Shown: positions 10,001 to 18,844 of the stretch, piece by piece | Layout: every line of letters begins with the position of its first letter | Position numbering within the stretch: the stretch's first letter is position 1 | Origin: an uncultured Clostridia bacterium | Lineage (GTDB): Bacteria > Bacillota > Clostridia > TANB77 > CAG-508 | NCBI GenBank assembly: GCA_947626335.1 | Contig: CANQRY010000010.1 | Location: forward strand, 1-39,441 | DNA: 39,441 nt | Reading direction: 5' to 3' | Program-made: the position numbers and the translations under genes | The notes under the pieces: model-generated | Database searches by the model: none | Seen by the model: the letters and a program-made list of their open reading frames with translations, nothing else | Told to the model about the DNA's origin: nothing

Positions 10001-12198
10001 CCTTCAGAAATTATATATTTACAAGAAAACGAGACCAAAAAGGTGTGGTCTTTAGGCTTAAGCCCATGCCCAGATGATAATGATTATTATATAACTTATG
10101 GATTTGGCTATGCTAAATATTTGCATAACAGCAAAGGTTTAACACAAAAACTAGACATGTTCATTCCAATGAATGACAATATAAAATTGCAAATACTAAG
10201 GCTTGAAAATAATGAATTAAAAAAGAAAAAAGTAAAATTAGTGTATTATTTAAAACCAGTATTAGGTGAAGATGAAACAAAAACAAACGAATATATAAAT
10301 TTGGAATTTTATGAAAATTCTAATTTAGTATGTGCTAAAAATTTAGTATCAGATGAAGAATTTAAAGAGTACATGTTTGTATCATGTAGCGAAAAAATAA
10401 CCTCATATACTGGCTCAAAAGAAGCCTTTATAGGAAAAGGAAATTTAAGTAACCCAGAAGCACTTCATCAAATATCATTAAATAAAGAAAATTCTTTATG
10501 GAATAATGCAATAATTGCTATTGAATGTGAAGTGGAGCTAGAGGCCTTAGAAGCAAAAGAAATAATATTTACATTTGGAGTAGCTCCAAAATTACTTGAC
10601 CTGCAAGACTTAGCATATAAATATTCAAATAAATCAAAAGTATATGAAGAATACGAAAAAACGAAAAAGTTTTGGAAAGAACAAACAGAAAAATTGCAAG
10701 TTACAACACCTGTGGAGTCTACAAATATTTTACTAAATGGATGGCTAACTTATCAAGTACTAGCATCTCGTATGTGGGGTAGAACAGGCTATTATCAGTC
10801 AGGTGGTGCATACGGTTTTAGAGACCAACTTCAAGATTCTATTGCCTTAAAATATATAAATCCTAATATAGTTAAAGAGCAAATTATAAAACATTGCAGG
10901 CATCAATTTATAGAAGGAGATGTAGAACATTGGTGGCATAGCGAAACTTCAAGAGGTATTAGAACAAGATTTAGTGATGATAAGCTATGGCTTGTATATT
11001 TAGTAGAAGATTATATAAACTTTACAGGAGACTATCGAATATTAAAAGAAGAAGTACCATATAGAGCAGGAAGTGTTTTAGAAGATGGCATAGATGAAAA
11101 ATATGATTTTTATCCTATTTCTGAAATAAAGGAAAGTGTATATAAACACTGCAAAAGAGCAATAGATTCATCATTAAATTTTGGAGAAAATAATCTTCCT
11201 AAAATTGGCTCAGGAGACTGGAATGATGGATTTAATGAAGTAGGAAATAAACGGAAAAGGCGAAAGTGTATGGCTTGGATTTTTCCTTTATACAGTTTTG
11301 CAAAAATGGGTTTTAATTTGCAAAAAATTAAGTGAAAATTTAAATGATGAAAATTTTAATGAAGAAATTAAAAATTATGAAAATATTATGGAAAAATTAA
11401 AAAGAGCATTAAATAACAATGGTTGGGATGGCAGATGGTTTAAAAGAGCATTTATGGATGACGGTAATATTTTAGGAAGTATGCAAAACGAAGAATGTAA
11501 AATAGATAGCATTTCCCAAAGCTGGTCTGTAATATCAGGGGCAGGTGATAATGATAAAAAATATATATCTATGGAAAGCCTAGAAAACCATTTAGTAGAT
11601 AAAGAAAATGGCATTATAAAATTATTAGACCCACCATTTGAAAAAGGAAAATTGGACCCAGGCTATATAAAAGCATATCTTCCAGGTACCAGAGAAAATG
11701 GCGGACAATACACACATGCTAGCTGTTGGGCAATAATTGCAGAAGCAATATTAGGCTTTGGAAATAAAGCAGGGGAATTCTATAAAATGATAAACCCAAT
11801 AGAGCATAGTAGAACAAAAGAAGCGGCAAACAAGTACAAAGTAGAACCTTATGTAGTATCAGCAGATATTTATGGACAAAAAAACTTAGCAGGTCGTGGG
11901 GGTTGGACATGGTATACAGGTTCAAGTAGTTGGATGTATGAAACAGGAATTAAATATTTGTTAGGTTTAAGAATAGAAGAAAACAAATTAAAGCTAGAAC
12001 CATGTATTCCAAACGACTGGAAAGAATATTCAATAAAATATAAATTTGGAAGTAGTATATATAATATTATTGTAAAAAATCCAAATGGCAAATGTATTCG
12101 GAGTAAACAAATTCAAATTAAATGATAGCGAAATACCAGAAAAGCAAATAACCTTAAATCCAAACGGTGGAATTTATAATATAGAAGTAGAAATGTAA
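4036..12198 (+). CDS. ndvB: Cyclic beta-1,2-glucan synthase-like protein (GT84 plus GH94), read through three CGG +1 sites
   Basis: Reading through three CGG sites gives one continuous 2719-residue protein, the usual size of NdvB/Cgs enzymes. Membrane helices occur near residues 395-450, 810-870 and 940-990. Between them is a glycosyltransferase domain with the acidic TLDSDT motif (about 618-623) and RLTRWIRGDWQ (about 765). A glycoamylase-like region (about 1170-1380) follows, then a C-terminal GH94 phosphorylase region with GYYQSGGAYGFRDQLQDS, HWWHSETSRG and the catalytic-Asp motif GSGDWNDG. In the family it polymerises UDP-glucose into beta-1,2-glucan, which the GH94 part trims. In triplet reading the gene breaks at 8032, 11252 and 12099; skipping one C at each restores GMYQKYGFYESIDYTP, GNKGKGESVWLG and GKCIGVNKFKL. 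RBS AAGGAG lies at 4020-4025. Confidence 0.9.
8032..8035 (+). other. CGGA +1 recoding site 1 (glucan synthase)
   Basis: CGG is in frame with the 4036 start (codon 1333) after AAA. Triplet reading stops 12 codons later. Reading GGA after skipping C continues as GMYQKYGFYE, conserved in the family. Confidence 0.85.
11252..11255 (+). other. CGGA +1 recoding site 2 (glucan synthase)
   Basis: In-frame CGG after AAA, immediately past the GDWNDG motif. Skipping C gives GNKGKGESVW, the GH94 consensus; triplet reading loses it and ends within 90 bases. Confidence 0.88.
12099..12102 (+). other. CGGA +1 recoding site 3 (glucan synthase)
   Basis: In-frame CGG after ATT, 32 codons before the restored stop. 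Skipping C gives GKCIGVNKFKLNDSEIP, a normal GH94 C-terminal ending. Confidence 0.8.
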
Positions 12199-12284
12199 AT
12201 TTTTTAAAAAAGCCTTTTACAAACGTAAGAAAAAAAGTTTTGAAAGTTCTTTTAAAAGTTAAAGCAAACAATTTAGTCCATTTT

Positions 12285-12313
12285 TTGACATTTTTCTATG
12301 TTATTGATATAAT
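12285..12313 (+). promoter_or_regulatory. Sigma-A-type promoter
   Basis: Consensus TTGACA (12285-12290), 17-base spacer, consensus TATAAT (12308-12313), followed by AAAGGAGG and the 12343 start. Confidence 0.8.
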
Positions 12314-12342
12314 TAAATTATCAATAAAAGGAGGCGTCATAT

Positions 12343-13335
12343 ATGGATGGTTCAGATAATGTTAGAAAAAAATATAATATATCAAACTTTGAAACAGCAG
12401 GCGAAACAGCCAGAGCAAGAAAAAAATTTGAAGAAATAGTAAAAAATCCATCTAAAGGAGATATTCCAGTAATACATCATAGTAAATTAGATGAAGATTA
12501 CTTAAAAGATTCTGATATAGAAGAATTATTTGCAAAAAGAGATGCACAAAGATTTAAAAGAAGTGGAAAAGATTTTGTTCCAATTAGAGAAAAAGCAAAA
12601 CAAAAAAGAATATTAAGTCCAAAAACTGTATCCATAGTTTTAGCAGCACTATTAGCAGTTGGAGTAATTGGACGTGGAATAATAAAAGATCCTGTTGATA
12701 CTACAAAAATTTCAGAACTAGCTTTGCAAGGAGTCGAGCCAGAAGATTTAGGCTTAAGCAAAGAAAGTGTGGATGCACTCATAGAATATAATAGTTTCTT
12801 CGAAGAAGGCAAAACCCAAACACCTTCTAAACAAGAAACATTAGAAAAAGAAAGAGAAATATATGAATTAAACTTAAACATTATAAAAGAAAAGATGTCA
12901 AAAGTTACAGGTTATAGAATACCACAATTGGCAGTATTTTATGCATTTAACCAAGCAGATGGAACAGAAACCACAACAGTTGCTGTATATAAAGACCATT
13001 ATGATCCAAATAATCCGGGTATTCCAATTGAGAGGTATAGTAATAGAGGTTTTTTAGAGCCTGTAGATGAACGAACATTACCAGAAGAAATAAGCGAAAT
13101 GATTTTAACTTTAAAAGAGCTAGATGAATTAGATAAAGACATTAGAAACGGAAAAGTTAGCGAAAAAAATGCATTTAATACTTTACAAAAAGCATATAGC
13201 AAAATACAAACATTAGGAGCTAAAGTATTAGAGAAAAATGAAAAAGGAATACTTGAATATGTAGCTTTTGATGAACAAAAAGATACTAAACAACTAGCAA
13301 ACAATAATATAACTATTGAAAATGAAGAAAGATAA
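12343..13335 (+). CDS. Unknown protein with one membrane segment
   Basis: A 330-residue protein not assigned to a family. A basic and charged N-terminal region (residues 1-97) precedes a single hydrophobic segment near 98-115 (KTVSIVLAALLAVGVIGRG). A mostly helical, Glu/Lys-rich C-terminal part follows, containing a possible beta-rich section around 190-235 (QLAVFYAFNQADGTETTTVAVY). It is probably a bitopic membrane protein with an outside C-terminal domain. It has its own strong promoter and a terminator, so it is a single-gene unit between the glucan synthase and the two-component operon. No catalytic motif is visible. Confidence 0.8.
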   Translation: MDGSDNVRKKYNISNFETAGETARARKKFEEIVKNPSKGDIPVIHHSKLDEDYLKDSDIEELFAKRDAQRFKRSGKDFVPIREKAKQKRILSPKTVSIVLAALLAVGVIGRGIIKDPVDTTKISELALQGVEPEDLGLSKESVDALIEYNSFFEEGKTQTPSKQETLEKEREIYELNLNIIKEKMSKVTGYRIPQLAVFYAFNQADGTETTTVAVYKDHYDPNNPGIPIERYSNRGFLEPVDERTLPEEISEMILTLKELDELDKDIRNGKVSEKNAFNTLQKAYSKIQTLGAKVLEKNEKGILEYVAFDEQKDTKQLANNNITIENEER

Positions 13336-13352
13336 ATTAAAAAATATAATTA

Positions 13353-13411
13353 AAATACACCTAATTTAGTTAAATACATTTTGTAAAAACTAAATGAAGG
13401 TGTATTTTTTC
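13353..13411 (+). terminator. Rho-independent terminator
   Basis: AAAATACACCT pairs with AGGTGTATTTT, extended by AATTTAGT/ACTAAAT around the loop, and ends in a T run. Confidence 0.75.
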
Positions 13412-13482
13412 TTAAATTACAAAATCATTTCATTTGTGTTTCGTTATTGTTTCGAAAATATTACAAAATTATATAAAAAAAC

Positions 13483-13511
13483 TTGTTAAAAAAATCTTAA
13501 TATGATATATT
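13483..13511 (+). promoter_or_regulatory. Promoter of the two-component operon
   Basis: TTGTTA (13483-13488) and TATATT (13506-13511) with a 17-base spacer. Confidence 0.5.
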
Positions 13512-13556
13512 TATAATGAATTAAAATATAGCCCTAAAATGAAAGGTGGTTTTTTT

Positions 13557-14357
13557 GTGGACGAAGTAAAAGAAAATAATGAAAAAGAGCAAAGTCTATC
13601 TGCACAAACTACTGAAAATGAAGTACAATCTCAAGATAATGAATACAAAAAAACAATTCTTGTTGTAGATGACGAAAAAAGAATAGTAGATATATTAGTA
13701 TATAATTTACAAAAAGAAGGCTATCAAACATTAGAAGCAAATGATGGCGAAGAAGCAATTAAAATTGCAAACGAAAAAAAGCCGGATCTTATTTTATTAG
13801 ATATTATGCTTCCAAAAATAGATGGCTTAACTGTTTGCAAAAAACTTAGAGCGACTCTAAACGTGCCTATTTTAATACTATCTGCAAAAGATGAGGAGAT
13901 AGATAAAATACTAGGTTTAGAGCTAGGAGCAGATGATTATATTACAAAACCATTTAGTGTAAGAGAATTAGTAGCTAGAGTAAAAGCTAATTTAAGAAAA
14001 GCAGAAACTAAAGCTCAATCTACACAAGAACAAGATGAATCAAAAAAATCAAATAATGTTATAAAACTAGGTGAAATTGAAATAAACTTAGATAAATTCG
14101 AACTTAAAGTTAGAGGACAAGTAATAGACCTTACTTTAAGAGAGTTCGAAGTACTAAGATATTTAGCAAATCAACCAGGACAAGTAGTTACAAGAGAAAT
14201 TTTACTAGAAAAAGTTTGGGGCTATGAATATTACGGAGACATTAGAACAGTTGATGTCACAGTTAGAAGAATTAGAGAAAAAATTGAAAAAGATACTTCA
14301 AATCCAAAAATTTTAATTACGAAAAGAGGAGTTGGCTATTATTTAGCAAACAATTAA
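13557..14357 (+). CDS. OmpR/PhoB-family response regulator (WalR/PhoP-like)
   Basis: A 266-residue DNA-binding response regulator. A GTG start at 13557 is preferred over the ATG at 13539 because AAAGGTGG at 13542-13549 lies between them at a good distance. A poorly conserved Glu/Gln-rich N-terminus (about 25 residues) precedes the receiver domain, with acidic pocket VVDDEKR, phosphoacceptor Asp in LILLDIMLP, and Lys in DDYITKPF. A winged-helix effector domain follows (LTLREFEVLRYLANQPG, DVTVRRIREKIE). It sits 12 bases ahead of a PAS-containing histidine kinase, the arrangement of WalRK and PhoPR pairs that control envelope or phosphate genes. Which of the two cannot be told from sequence. Confidence 0.92.
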   Translation: MDEVKENNEKEQSLSAQTTENEVQSQDNEYKKTILVVDDEKRIVDILVYNLQKEGYQTLEANDGEEAIKIANEKKPDLILLDIMLPKIDGLTVCKKLRATLNVPILILSAKDEEIDKILGLELGADDYITKPFSVRELVARVKANLRKAETKAQSTQEQDESKKSNNVIKLGEIEINLDKFELKVRGQVIDLTLREFEVLRYLANQPGQVVTREILLEKVWGYEYYGDIRTVDVTVRRIREKIEKDTSNPKILITKRGVGYYLANN

Positions 14358-14369
14358 GAGGAAATTAAA

Positions 14370-15818
14370 ATGATTAAAAATATACAAACGAAAATTATAT
14401 TAATCTTTTTTGTATTAGGTATTACTATAATTTGCGCACTTTCCTTTTTTCATATAATAATGTTAGAACAAATGGCAAAGCCACTAATAGATATTGGTTC
14501 AGAGCAAGAAACATATAACTTAATACAGGCACAAATTTCACAAACTAAAGTTATTACATTAATAGCTATTGGAGCATTTGCCATTATTACTTTGCTTGTA
14601 TGCTATTTTGTATTAAAAACAGTAATTAAGCCAATAAATAATTTAATTTTAAATGCTGAAAAAATAGCAAACGGTGAAGAAATAGAAATTCCTGAAACTG
14701 AAAAGAAAAAAACGCAAATAGATGAATTAGTTAATGCATTTAGCTTAATGACAAAAGAACTAAATCAAAATTTAAATCAAATGGGAAAGCAAAAAAAGCA
14801 AATAGAAACAATACTACTTCACATGACAGATGGAATTATTGCATTTGACATGGAAGGCGAGGTTATACATATAAATCCAGCAGCTATAAATTTACTAAAT
14901 TTAACTGAGAAAGATAAAACCTTTGACCAAATATTTAGTAAATTACAAATAGATATAAATCTAGAAAAAATAGTATATTTAGAAAATTGGACTACTTCTG
15001 AACAAAGGCTTAATATCGGAGAAAAATATGTAAATCTTCTTTTTGCACCATTTCAAGATGAAAGTGATAAACCTGCTGGAGTAATTGTTGTTATACAAGA
15101 TATTACAGAACATGTAAAATTAGACAACATGCGAAAAGAATTTGTAGCAGATGTTTCGCATGAGCTTAAAACGCCAATTACTTCTATTATGGGATATGCA
15201 GATACACTTTTAGAAAGTGAATATGACAAAGAAATGCAAACTAAGTTCTTAGAGGTAATTAGTTCAGAAGCAAGAAGAATGGCAAGATTAGTTACAGATT
15301 TACTAATACTTTCTAGATATGATAACAAAAAAATTATTAAAGAAGAGTCTGAATTTGATTTAGGTGAATTAACTAAAAAATGTATAGAAAGATTAAAATT
15401 TGAAATAGAGAAAAAAGAGCATAATGTAGAATGTTTTGTTACAGCGAATGTTCCACCTGTGCATGCAGATAAATATGGAATAGAAAGAGTTATTTTAAAT
15501 ATTATTTCAAATGCAATAAAATATACAAAAGAAAAGGGTACAATTAAAGTATATGTAGGTTTTGTATATAATGACGCATATATTAAGGTAATAGATAATG
15601 GAATTGGAATTCCAGAAGCAGATCTACCTAGAATATTTGAAAGATTTTATAGAGTAGATAAAGCAAGAACTCGTGAAATGGGAGGAACAGGACTTGGCCT
15701 TCCTATTGCAAAAGAAATAATAACTCAAAATAACGGAAGTATAGACATAAAAAGTGAGGCAGGTAAAGGTACAGAGGTAGTTATTAGAATACCTGTTAAT
15801 AAGAAAAATATTGTTTAA
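14370..15818 (+). CDS. Membrane sensor histidine kinase (WalK/PhoR-like)
   Basis: A 482-residue sensor kinase, partner of the preceding regulator. Two membrane helices (residues about 8-28 and 60-85) enclose a very short extracellular loop. A HAMP linker (KTVIKPINNLILNAEKIANGEE), a PAS domain (about 145-245), the HisKA domain with phosphorylated His in DVSHELKTPITSIMGY, and a C-terminal ATPase domain with NIISNAIKYT, DNGIGIP and GGTGLGLPIAKEI follow. It autophosphorylates on His and passes phosphate to the regulator. The small loop suggests it senses a membrane or intracellular signal, via the PAS domain, more than an external ligand. Confidence 0.93.
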   Translation: MIKNIQTKIILIFFVLGITIICALSFFHIIMLEQMAKPLIDIGSEQETYNLIQAQISQTKVITLIAIGAFAIITLLVCYFVLKTVIKPINNLILNAEKIANGEEIEIPETEKKKTQIDELVNAFSLMTKELNQNLNQMGKQKKQIETILLHMTDGIIAFDMEGEVIHINPAAINLLNLTEKDKTFDQIFSKLQIDINLEKIVYLENWTTSEQRLNIGEKYVNLLFAPFQDESDKPAGVIVVIQDITEHVKLDNMRKEFVADVSHELKTPITSIMGYADTLLESEYDKEMQTKFLEVISSEARRMARLVTDLLILSRYDNKKIIKEESEFDLGELTKKCIERLKFEIEKKEHNVECFVTANVPPVHADKYGIERVILNIISNAIKYTKEKGTIKVYVGFVYNDAYIKVIDNGIGIPEADLPRIFERFYRVDKARTREMGGTGLGLPIAKEIITQNNGSIDIKSEAGKGTEVVIRIPVNKKNIV

Positions 15819-15839
15819 ATTATGAAAGGAAAATGCAAA

Positions 15840-16493
15840 ATGGTAATTAGCGATAAAGCAAAAAATATATTAGAATGGATTCTATGCGTTGTTATAGCAT
15901 TTGTTTTAGCAGTTTTAATAAAATATTTTATTGGCACACCAACAATAGTAAAGCAAGTATCAATGAGACCAACGCTAGAGCCTAACAATAGATTAATTTT
16001 AAATAGATTAGTTAGAACCTTTAAGCAAGAACCACAAAGGGGAGATATAATAACATTTGAAGCTCCTTCTATAAGAGAATATGTTTCATATGATCAAGTT
16101 GACATGAATAACCCTGTTGCAAAATATGAAGATGAACCAAAAGGCATTTGGAGCAAGTTTATATATTATGTACTTGAAATAAATAAAGAAAGTTATATTA
16201 AAAGAGTAATTGGACTTCCAGGAGAACAGGTTAAAATTGAAGGTGGAAAAGTATATATAAATGGTCAAGAATTGCAAGAAAACTATTTAAGAGAAGGTCT
16301 TCAAACTCCAACAAATGTAGGAAAAGGCATATCATTTAGTAATATTACAGTTCCAGAAGGCTATGTTTTTGCTATGGGAGATAATAGAACACAATCAACA
16401 GATTGTAGGTCTTTTGGATGTATTCCTATAAATAAAATAGAAAGTAAAGTATGGATTAGATTTTGGCCATTAAACTTATTTGGTAAAGTATAA
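15840..16493 (+). CDS. lepB: Signal peptidase I
   Basis: A 217-residue type I signal peptidase that removes signal peptides from exported proteins at the outer face of the membrane. The start is placed at 15840 because AAAGGA at 15825-15830 is correctly spaced for it; an ATG at 15822 precedes that site. A single N-terminal membrane helix (ILEWILCVVIAFVLAVLI) is followed by the catalytic Ser in VSMRPTLEP and the general-base Lys in YIKRVIGLPGE, then the family box GDNRTQSTDCRSFG. A Tyr/Asp-rich insert near residues 80-115 lies between the catalytic boxes. It lies 21 bases after the histidine kinase gene. Confidence 0.93.
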   Translation: MVISDKAKNILEWILCVVIAFVLAVLIKYFIGTPTIVKQVSMRPTLEPNNRLILNRLVRTFKQEPQRGDIITFEAPSIREYVSYDQVDMNNPVAKYEDEPKGIWSKFIYYVLEINKESYIKRVIGLPGEQVKIEGGKVYINGQELQENYLREGLQTPTNVGKGISFSNITVPEGYVFAMGDNRTQSTDCRSFGCIPINKIESKVWIRFWPLNLFGKV

Positions 16494-16527
16494 ATTTGCA
16501 ATTTAAAGTAGCAAGGGGGAATAAAAT

Positions 16528-17434
16528 TTGGCATTTGAAAACATAATTGGAAACGAAAAAATAAAAAATTTATTAACCTTGGCAGTAAAAGAAAATAACG
16601 TAGTACACAGTTATTTGTTCGTTGGAGAAAATGGAATAGGTAAAAGTCTTTTTGCTACAGAATTTGCTAAAATGATACTTTGCGATAGCTTTAACAATAA
16701 ACCATGTAAAAATTGTAAATCTTGCATAGAATTTGAAAGTTTAAATCATCCAGACTTTATGAAAATAGAGCCAGAAGACGGCAAAACTATAAAAATAGAA
16801 CAGATAAGATATTTGCGGAGAAAAAATAGCAGAAAAACCAGTTACTTCGAGTAAAAAAGTATACATTATTAATGATAGCGAAACAATGACAAGAGAAGCG
16901 GCAAATAGTTTATTAAAAACATTAGAAGAACCACCAGAATATGCAGTACTTATTTTATTAACTTCAAATGAAAGTAAATTATTAAATACTATAAAATCAC
17001 GTTGCATGAAAATAAATTTTCAAAAAATTGCAAATGACCAAATTTTAGAATATTTAAAACAAAAAGGACTAGACATTAACTTTACAGAATCAATGATAAA
17101 GCAGTGCAGTGGTAGCATAGGCAAAGCCCTTAAAATAGAAGAAGAAAAAGATAAATACTTACAAATAGAAGAACTAATTAAAAAAATGCCAAAACAAAAC
17201 ATTGCTCAAATTTGGAATCAGTCAGAAGTTTTATATAGTGCAAAAGAAAAAATAATACAATTATTAGAATATATTATAATAATACTCTACGAATTACTAA
17301 AAAAAGAAAACAAAATTTGCTATGCAAATGGGGTAGAAATAGTAGAACAAACAAAACAAAGAATTTTAGCAAATGCCAATTATGATATGTCAATAGATAA
17401 CATGCTATTAAAATTATGGGAGGAGTTAGTTTGA
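16528..17434 (+). CDS. holB: DNA polymerase III delta-prime subunit, read through a CGG +1 site
   Basis: Reading CGGA at 16816 as one glycine gives a 301-residue clamp-loader delta-prime protein; in triplet reading it is split after 108 residues. The Walker A-like loop GENGIGKS (31-38), zinc-binding cysteines in CDSFNNKPCKNCKSC, and sensor region SLLKTLEEPPEYAVLILLTSNESKLLNTIKSRC are typical of the family. The clamp loader places the sliding clamp on DNA during replication. The restored join reads QIRYLGEKIAEKPV followed by KKVYIINDSE, as in relatives. TTG start at 16528 after AAGGGGG. The stop overlaps the ricT start by 4 bases (TTGA). Because holB is essential in Bacillus, decay is an unlikely explanation for the shift. 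Confidence 0.92.
16816..16819 (+). other. CGGA +1 recoding site 4 (holB)
   Basis: In-frame CGG at codon 97 after TTG. The +1 reading gives Gly and restores the whole remaining 205 residues of delta-prime; triplet reading stops 12 codons after the CGG. Confidence 0.88.
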
Positions 17435-18345
17435 AAAATATTATAGGTGTTAGATTTAGAAAACCAGGCAAAATATATTTTTTTGATCCAGAAGATTTAG
17501 AAATTGAAAAGCAAGATAAAGTAATTGTAGAAACAACTATGGGGCAAGAAATTGGAGAGGTAGTGATTAGCAAAAAATCAATTCCAGAAGAAAATTTAGT
17601 AGCACCATTAAAAAAAGTTATACGAATTGCAACTCCAAAAGATATAAAACATGACCAAGAAAATAGAGAAAAAGAAAAAGAAGCTTTTAAAATTTGCCAG
17701 GAAAAAATAAAAAAATATAAACTAGATATGAATTTAACAGAAGTTGAATATAAATTTGATAATAGCAAAATATTATTCTATTTTACAGCAGATGGAAGAA
17801 TTGATTTTAGAGAACTAGTAAAAGAACTAGCAGCTATTTTTAAAACTAGAATAGAATTAAGACAAATTGGAGTTAGAGACGAAGTAAAAAGAATAGGCGG
17901 AAATGGAGTTTGCGGTAGAGAACTTTGCTGTTGTTCATTTTTAGGAAACTTTGAAACTGTTTCAATAAAAATGGCAAAAGAGCAAAATGTATCACTAAAT
18001 CCTTCAAAAATATCCGGAAATTGTGGAAGACTTATGTGTTGTTTAAAATATGAACAAGATGTTTATGAAGATAAACTAAAAAGACTTCCAAAAATAGGAG
18101 CAATTGTAAAAACAGAAGATGGCGAGGGAATTGTAGATTCAATAGAAACCTTAAAAGAAACTATTAGAGTTAAATTTAAGGATGGAGATGAAACTTTTTA
18201 CAAAAAATACCCAGCATCAGATATAAAAATAATTAAAAATATTGGAAAAGAAGAAATGGACCCAGAAGAAAGTGAGCATTTAGAAGAGCTTGAAGAACTA
18301 GAAAAATTAGATAAGTTAGATAAAGAAAATGAAGAAGATATATAA
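17431..18345 (+). CDS. ricT: RicT/YaaT (PSP1 domain) protein
   Basis: A 304-residue PSP1-family protein. The TTG at 17431, spaced after GGAGG and overlapping the holB stop, is taken as start. The PSP1 domain lies in the N-terminal 200 residues (IGVRFRKPGKIYFFDPEDL at the start; MGQEIGEVVISK). Cysteine clusters CGRELCCCSF and CGRLMCCLKYE are the ones that hold iron-sulfur clusters with RicA and RicF in Bacillus, where the complex promotes RNase Y-dependent mRNA processing. The holB-ricT order matches that in Bacillus. The last 45 residues are an acidic Glu/Leu-rich tail. Confidence 0.92.
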   Translation: MKNIIGVRFRKPGKIYFFDPEDLEIEKQDKVIVETTMGQEIGEVVISKKSIPEENLVAPLKKVIRIATPKDIKHDQENREKEKEAFKICQEKIKKYKLDMNLTEVEYKFDNSKILFYFTADGRIDFRELVKELAAIFKTRIELRQIGVRDEVKRIGGNGVCGRELCCCSFLGNFETVSIKMAKEQNVSLNPSKISGNCGRLMCCLKYEQDVYEDKLKRLPKIGAIVKTEDGEGIVDSIETLKETIRVKFKDGDETFYKKYPASDIKIIKNIGKEEMDPEESEHLEELEELEKLDKLDKENEEDI

Positions 18346-18385
18346 ATGTAAAATAGAAATGTAGTAGCGAAAGGTGGTGAAAAAT

Positions 18386-18559
18386 ATGGCATATAAAATT
18401 TCAGATGCTTGTATATCATGTGGAGCTTGCGCAGCAAACTGCCCAGTATCTTGTATTTCACAAGGAGAAGGAAAATATGTTATAGATGAAAATACATGTA
18501 TATCATGTGGAACTTGCGCAGGAATTTGTCCAGTAAGCGCTCCAAATCCAGCTGAGTAA
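18386..18559 (+). CDS. 2[4Fe-4S] ferredoxin
   Basis: A 57-residue clostridial-type ferredoxin with two CxxCxxCxxxCP motifs: CISCGACAANCP and CISCGTCAGICP. Each cubane cluster takes three cysteines from one motif and one from the other. It is a low-potential electron carrier and the likely partner of the pyruvate:ferredoxin oxidoreductase encoded further right. The start is ATG at 18386 because AAAGGTGGTG lies just upstream; GTG codons inside that site are not used. It follows ricT by 40 bases. Confidence 0.95.
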   Translation: MAYKISDACISCGACAANCPVSCISQGEGKYVIDENTCISCGTCAGICPVSAPNPAE

Positions 18560-18609
18560 TAAAGCACAAATACATAGATTACAAAAAATGGGAAAATGAT
18601 AATTTTAAA

Positions 18610-18638
18610 TTGACAAAAGTACTAAAAAATAGTATAAT
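18610..18638 (+). promoter_or_regulatory. Consensus promoter of the ToxIN module
   Basis: Perfect TTGACA (18610-18615), 17-base spacer, perfect TATAAT (18633-18638). Such a strong promoter fits the need for abundant antitoxin RNA. Confidence 0.85.
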
Positions 18639-18644
18639 GTATAT

Positions 18645-18830
18645 ACTATTAAAGAATAGCTATTTAATAATTCGAGCATTTCGCAGCTCAAAAAAATAGC
18701 GAACAATATATTCGAGCGTTTCGCGGCTTAAAAAAAACAGCGAACAATATATTCGAGCATTTCGCAGCTCAAAAAAATAGCGAGTTTTAATTTAGGGGTT
18801 AAAATTTTAATTTTAGCCCCTAATTTTTTG
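18645..18830 (+). ncRNA. toxI: ToxI-type repeat antitoxin RNA
   Basis: Three tandem repeats of about 40 bases lie at 18671-18710, 18711-18751 and 18752-18784 (the last incomplete), beginning TTCGAGC and holding a GAGC/GCTC stem. A strong promoter precedes them and a terminator plus toxin gene follow. This order (promoter, tandem repeats, leaky terminator, toxin) defines type III toxin-antitoxin loci, where the toxin cuts the transcript into repeat-length RNAs that fold as pseudoknots and inhibit it. Unit 2 differs from unit 1 by compensatory-looking changes (CAGCTC to CGGCTT with GCATTT to GCGTTT). Confidence 0.85.
18792..18830 (+). terminator. Attenuating terminator between ToxI repeats and toxN
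   Basis: A 13-bp stem (TTAGGGG.../...CCCCTAA, one G-T pair) is followed by TTTTTTG just before the AAGGAGG of toxN. In type III systems this terminator limits toxin transcription. Confidence 0.85.
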
Positions 18831-18844
18831 TTAAGGAGGAAAAC

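Noticed and set aside
9652..10038. Long antisense reading frame inside the glucan synthase (128 codons) and similar frames opposite minE, ferredoxin and ricT
   Set aside because: They mirror biased codons of the real genes, have Ser/Leu/Phe-rich composition and lack ribosome binding sites.
4036..12198. Interpretation of the glucan synthase, holB, copA and dusB pieces as pseudogenes or separate genes
   Set aside because: All breaks share one form (an extra C before GG, in phase), every motif is intact, and no other damage is present. Random decay would give varied lesions.
18717..18728. CGG in the second ToxI repeat as an eleventh recoding site
   Set aside because: The region is non-coding RNA; the base change pairs with another in the repeat.
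18671..18784. CRISPR array
   Set aside because: The repeats are directly tandem with no spacers and no cas genes; they belong to a ToxI antitoxin RNA.
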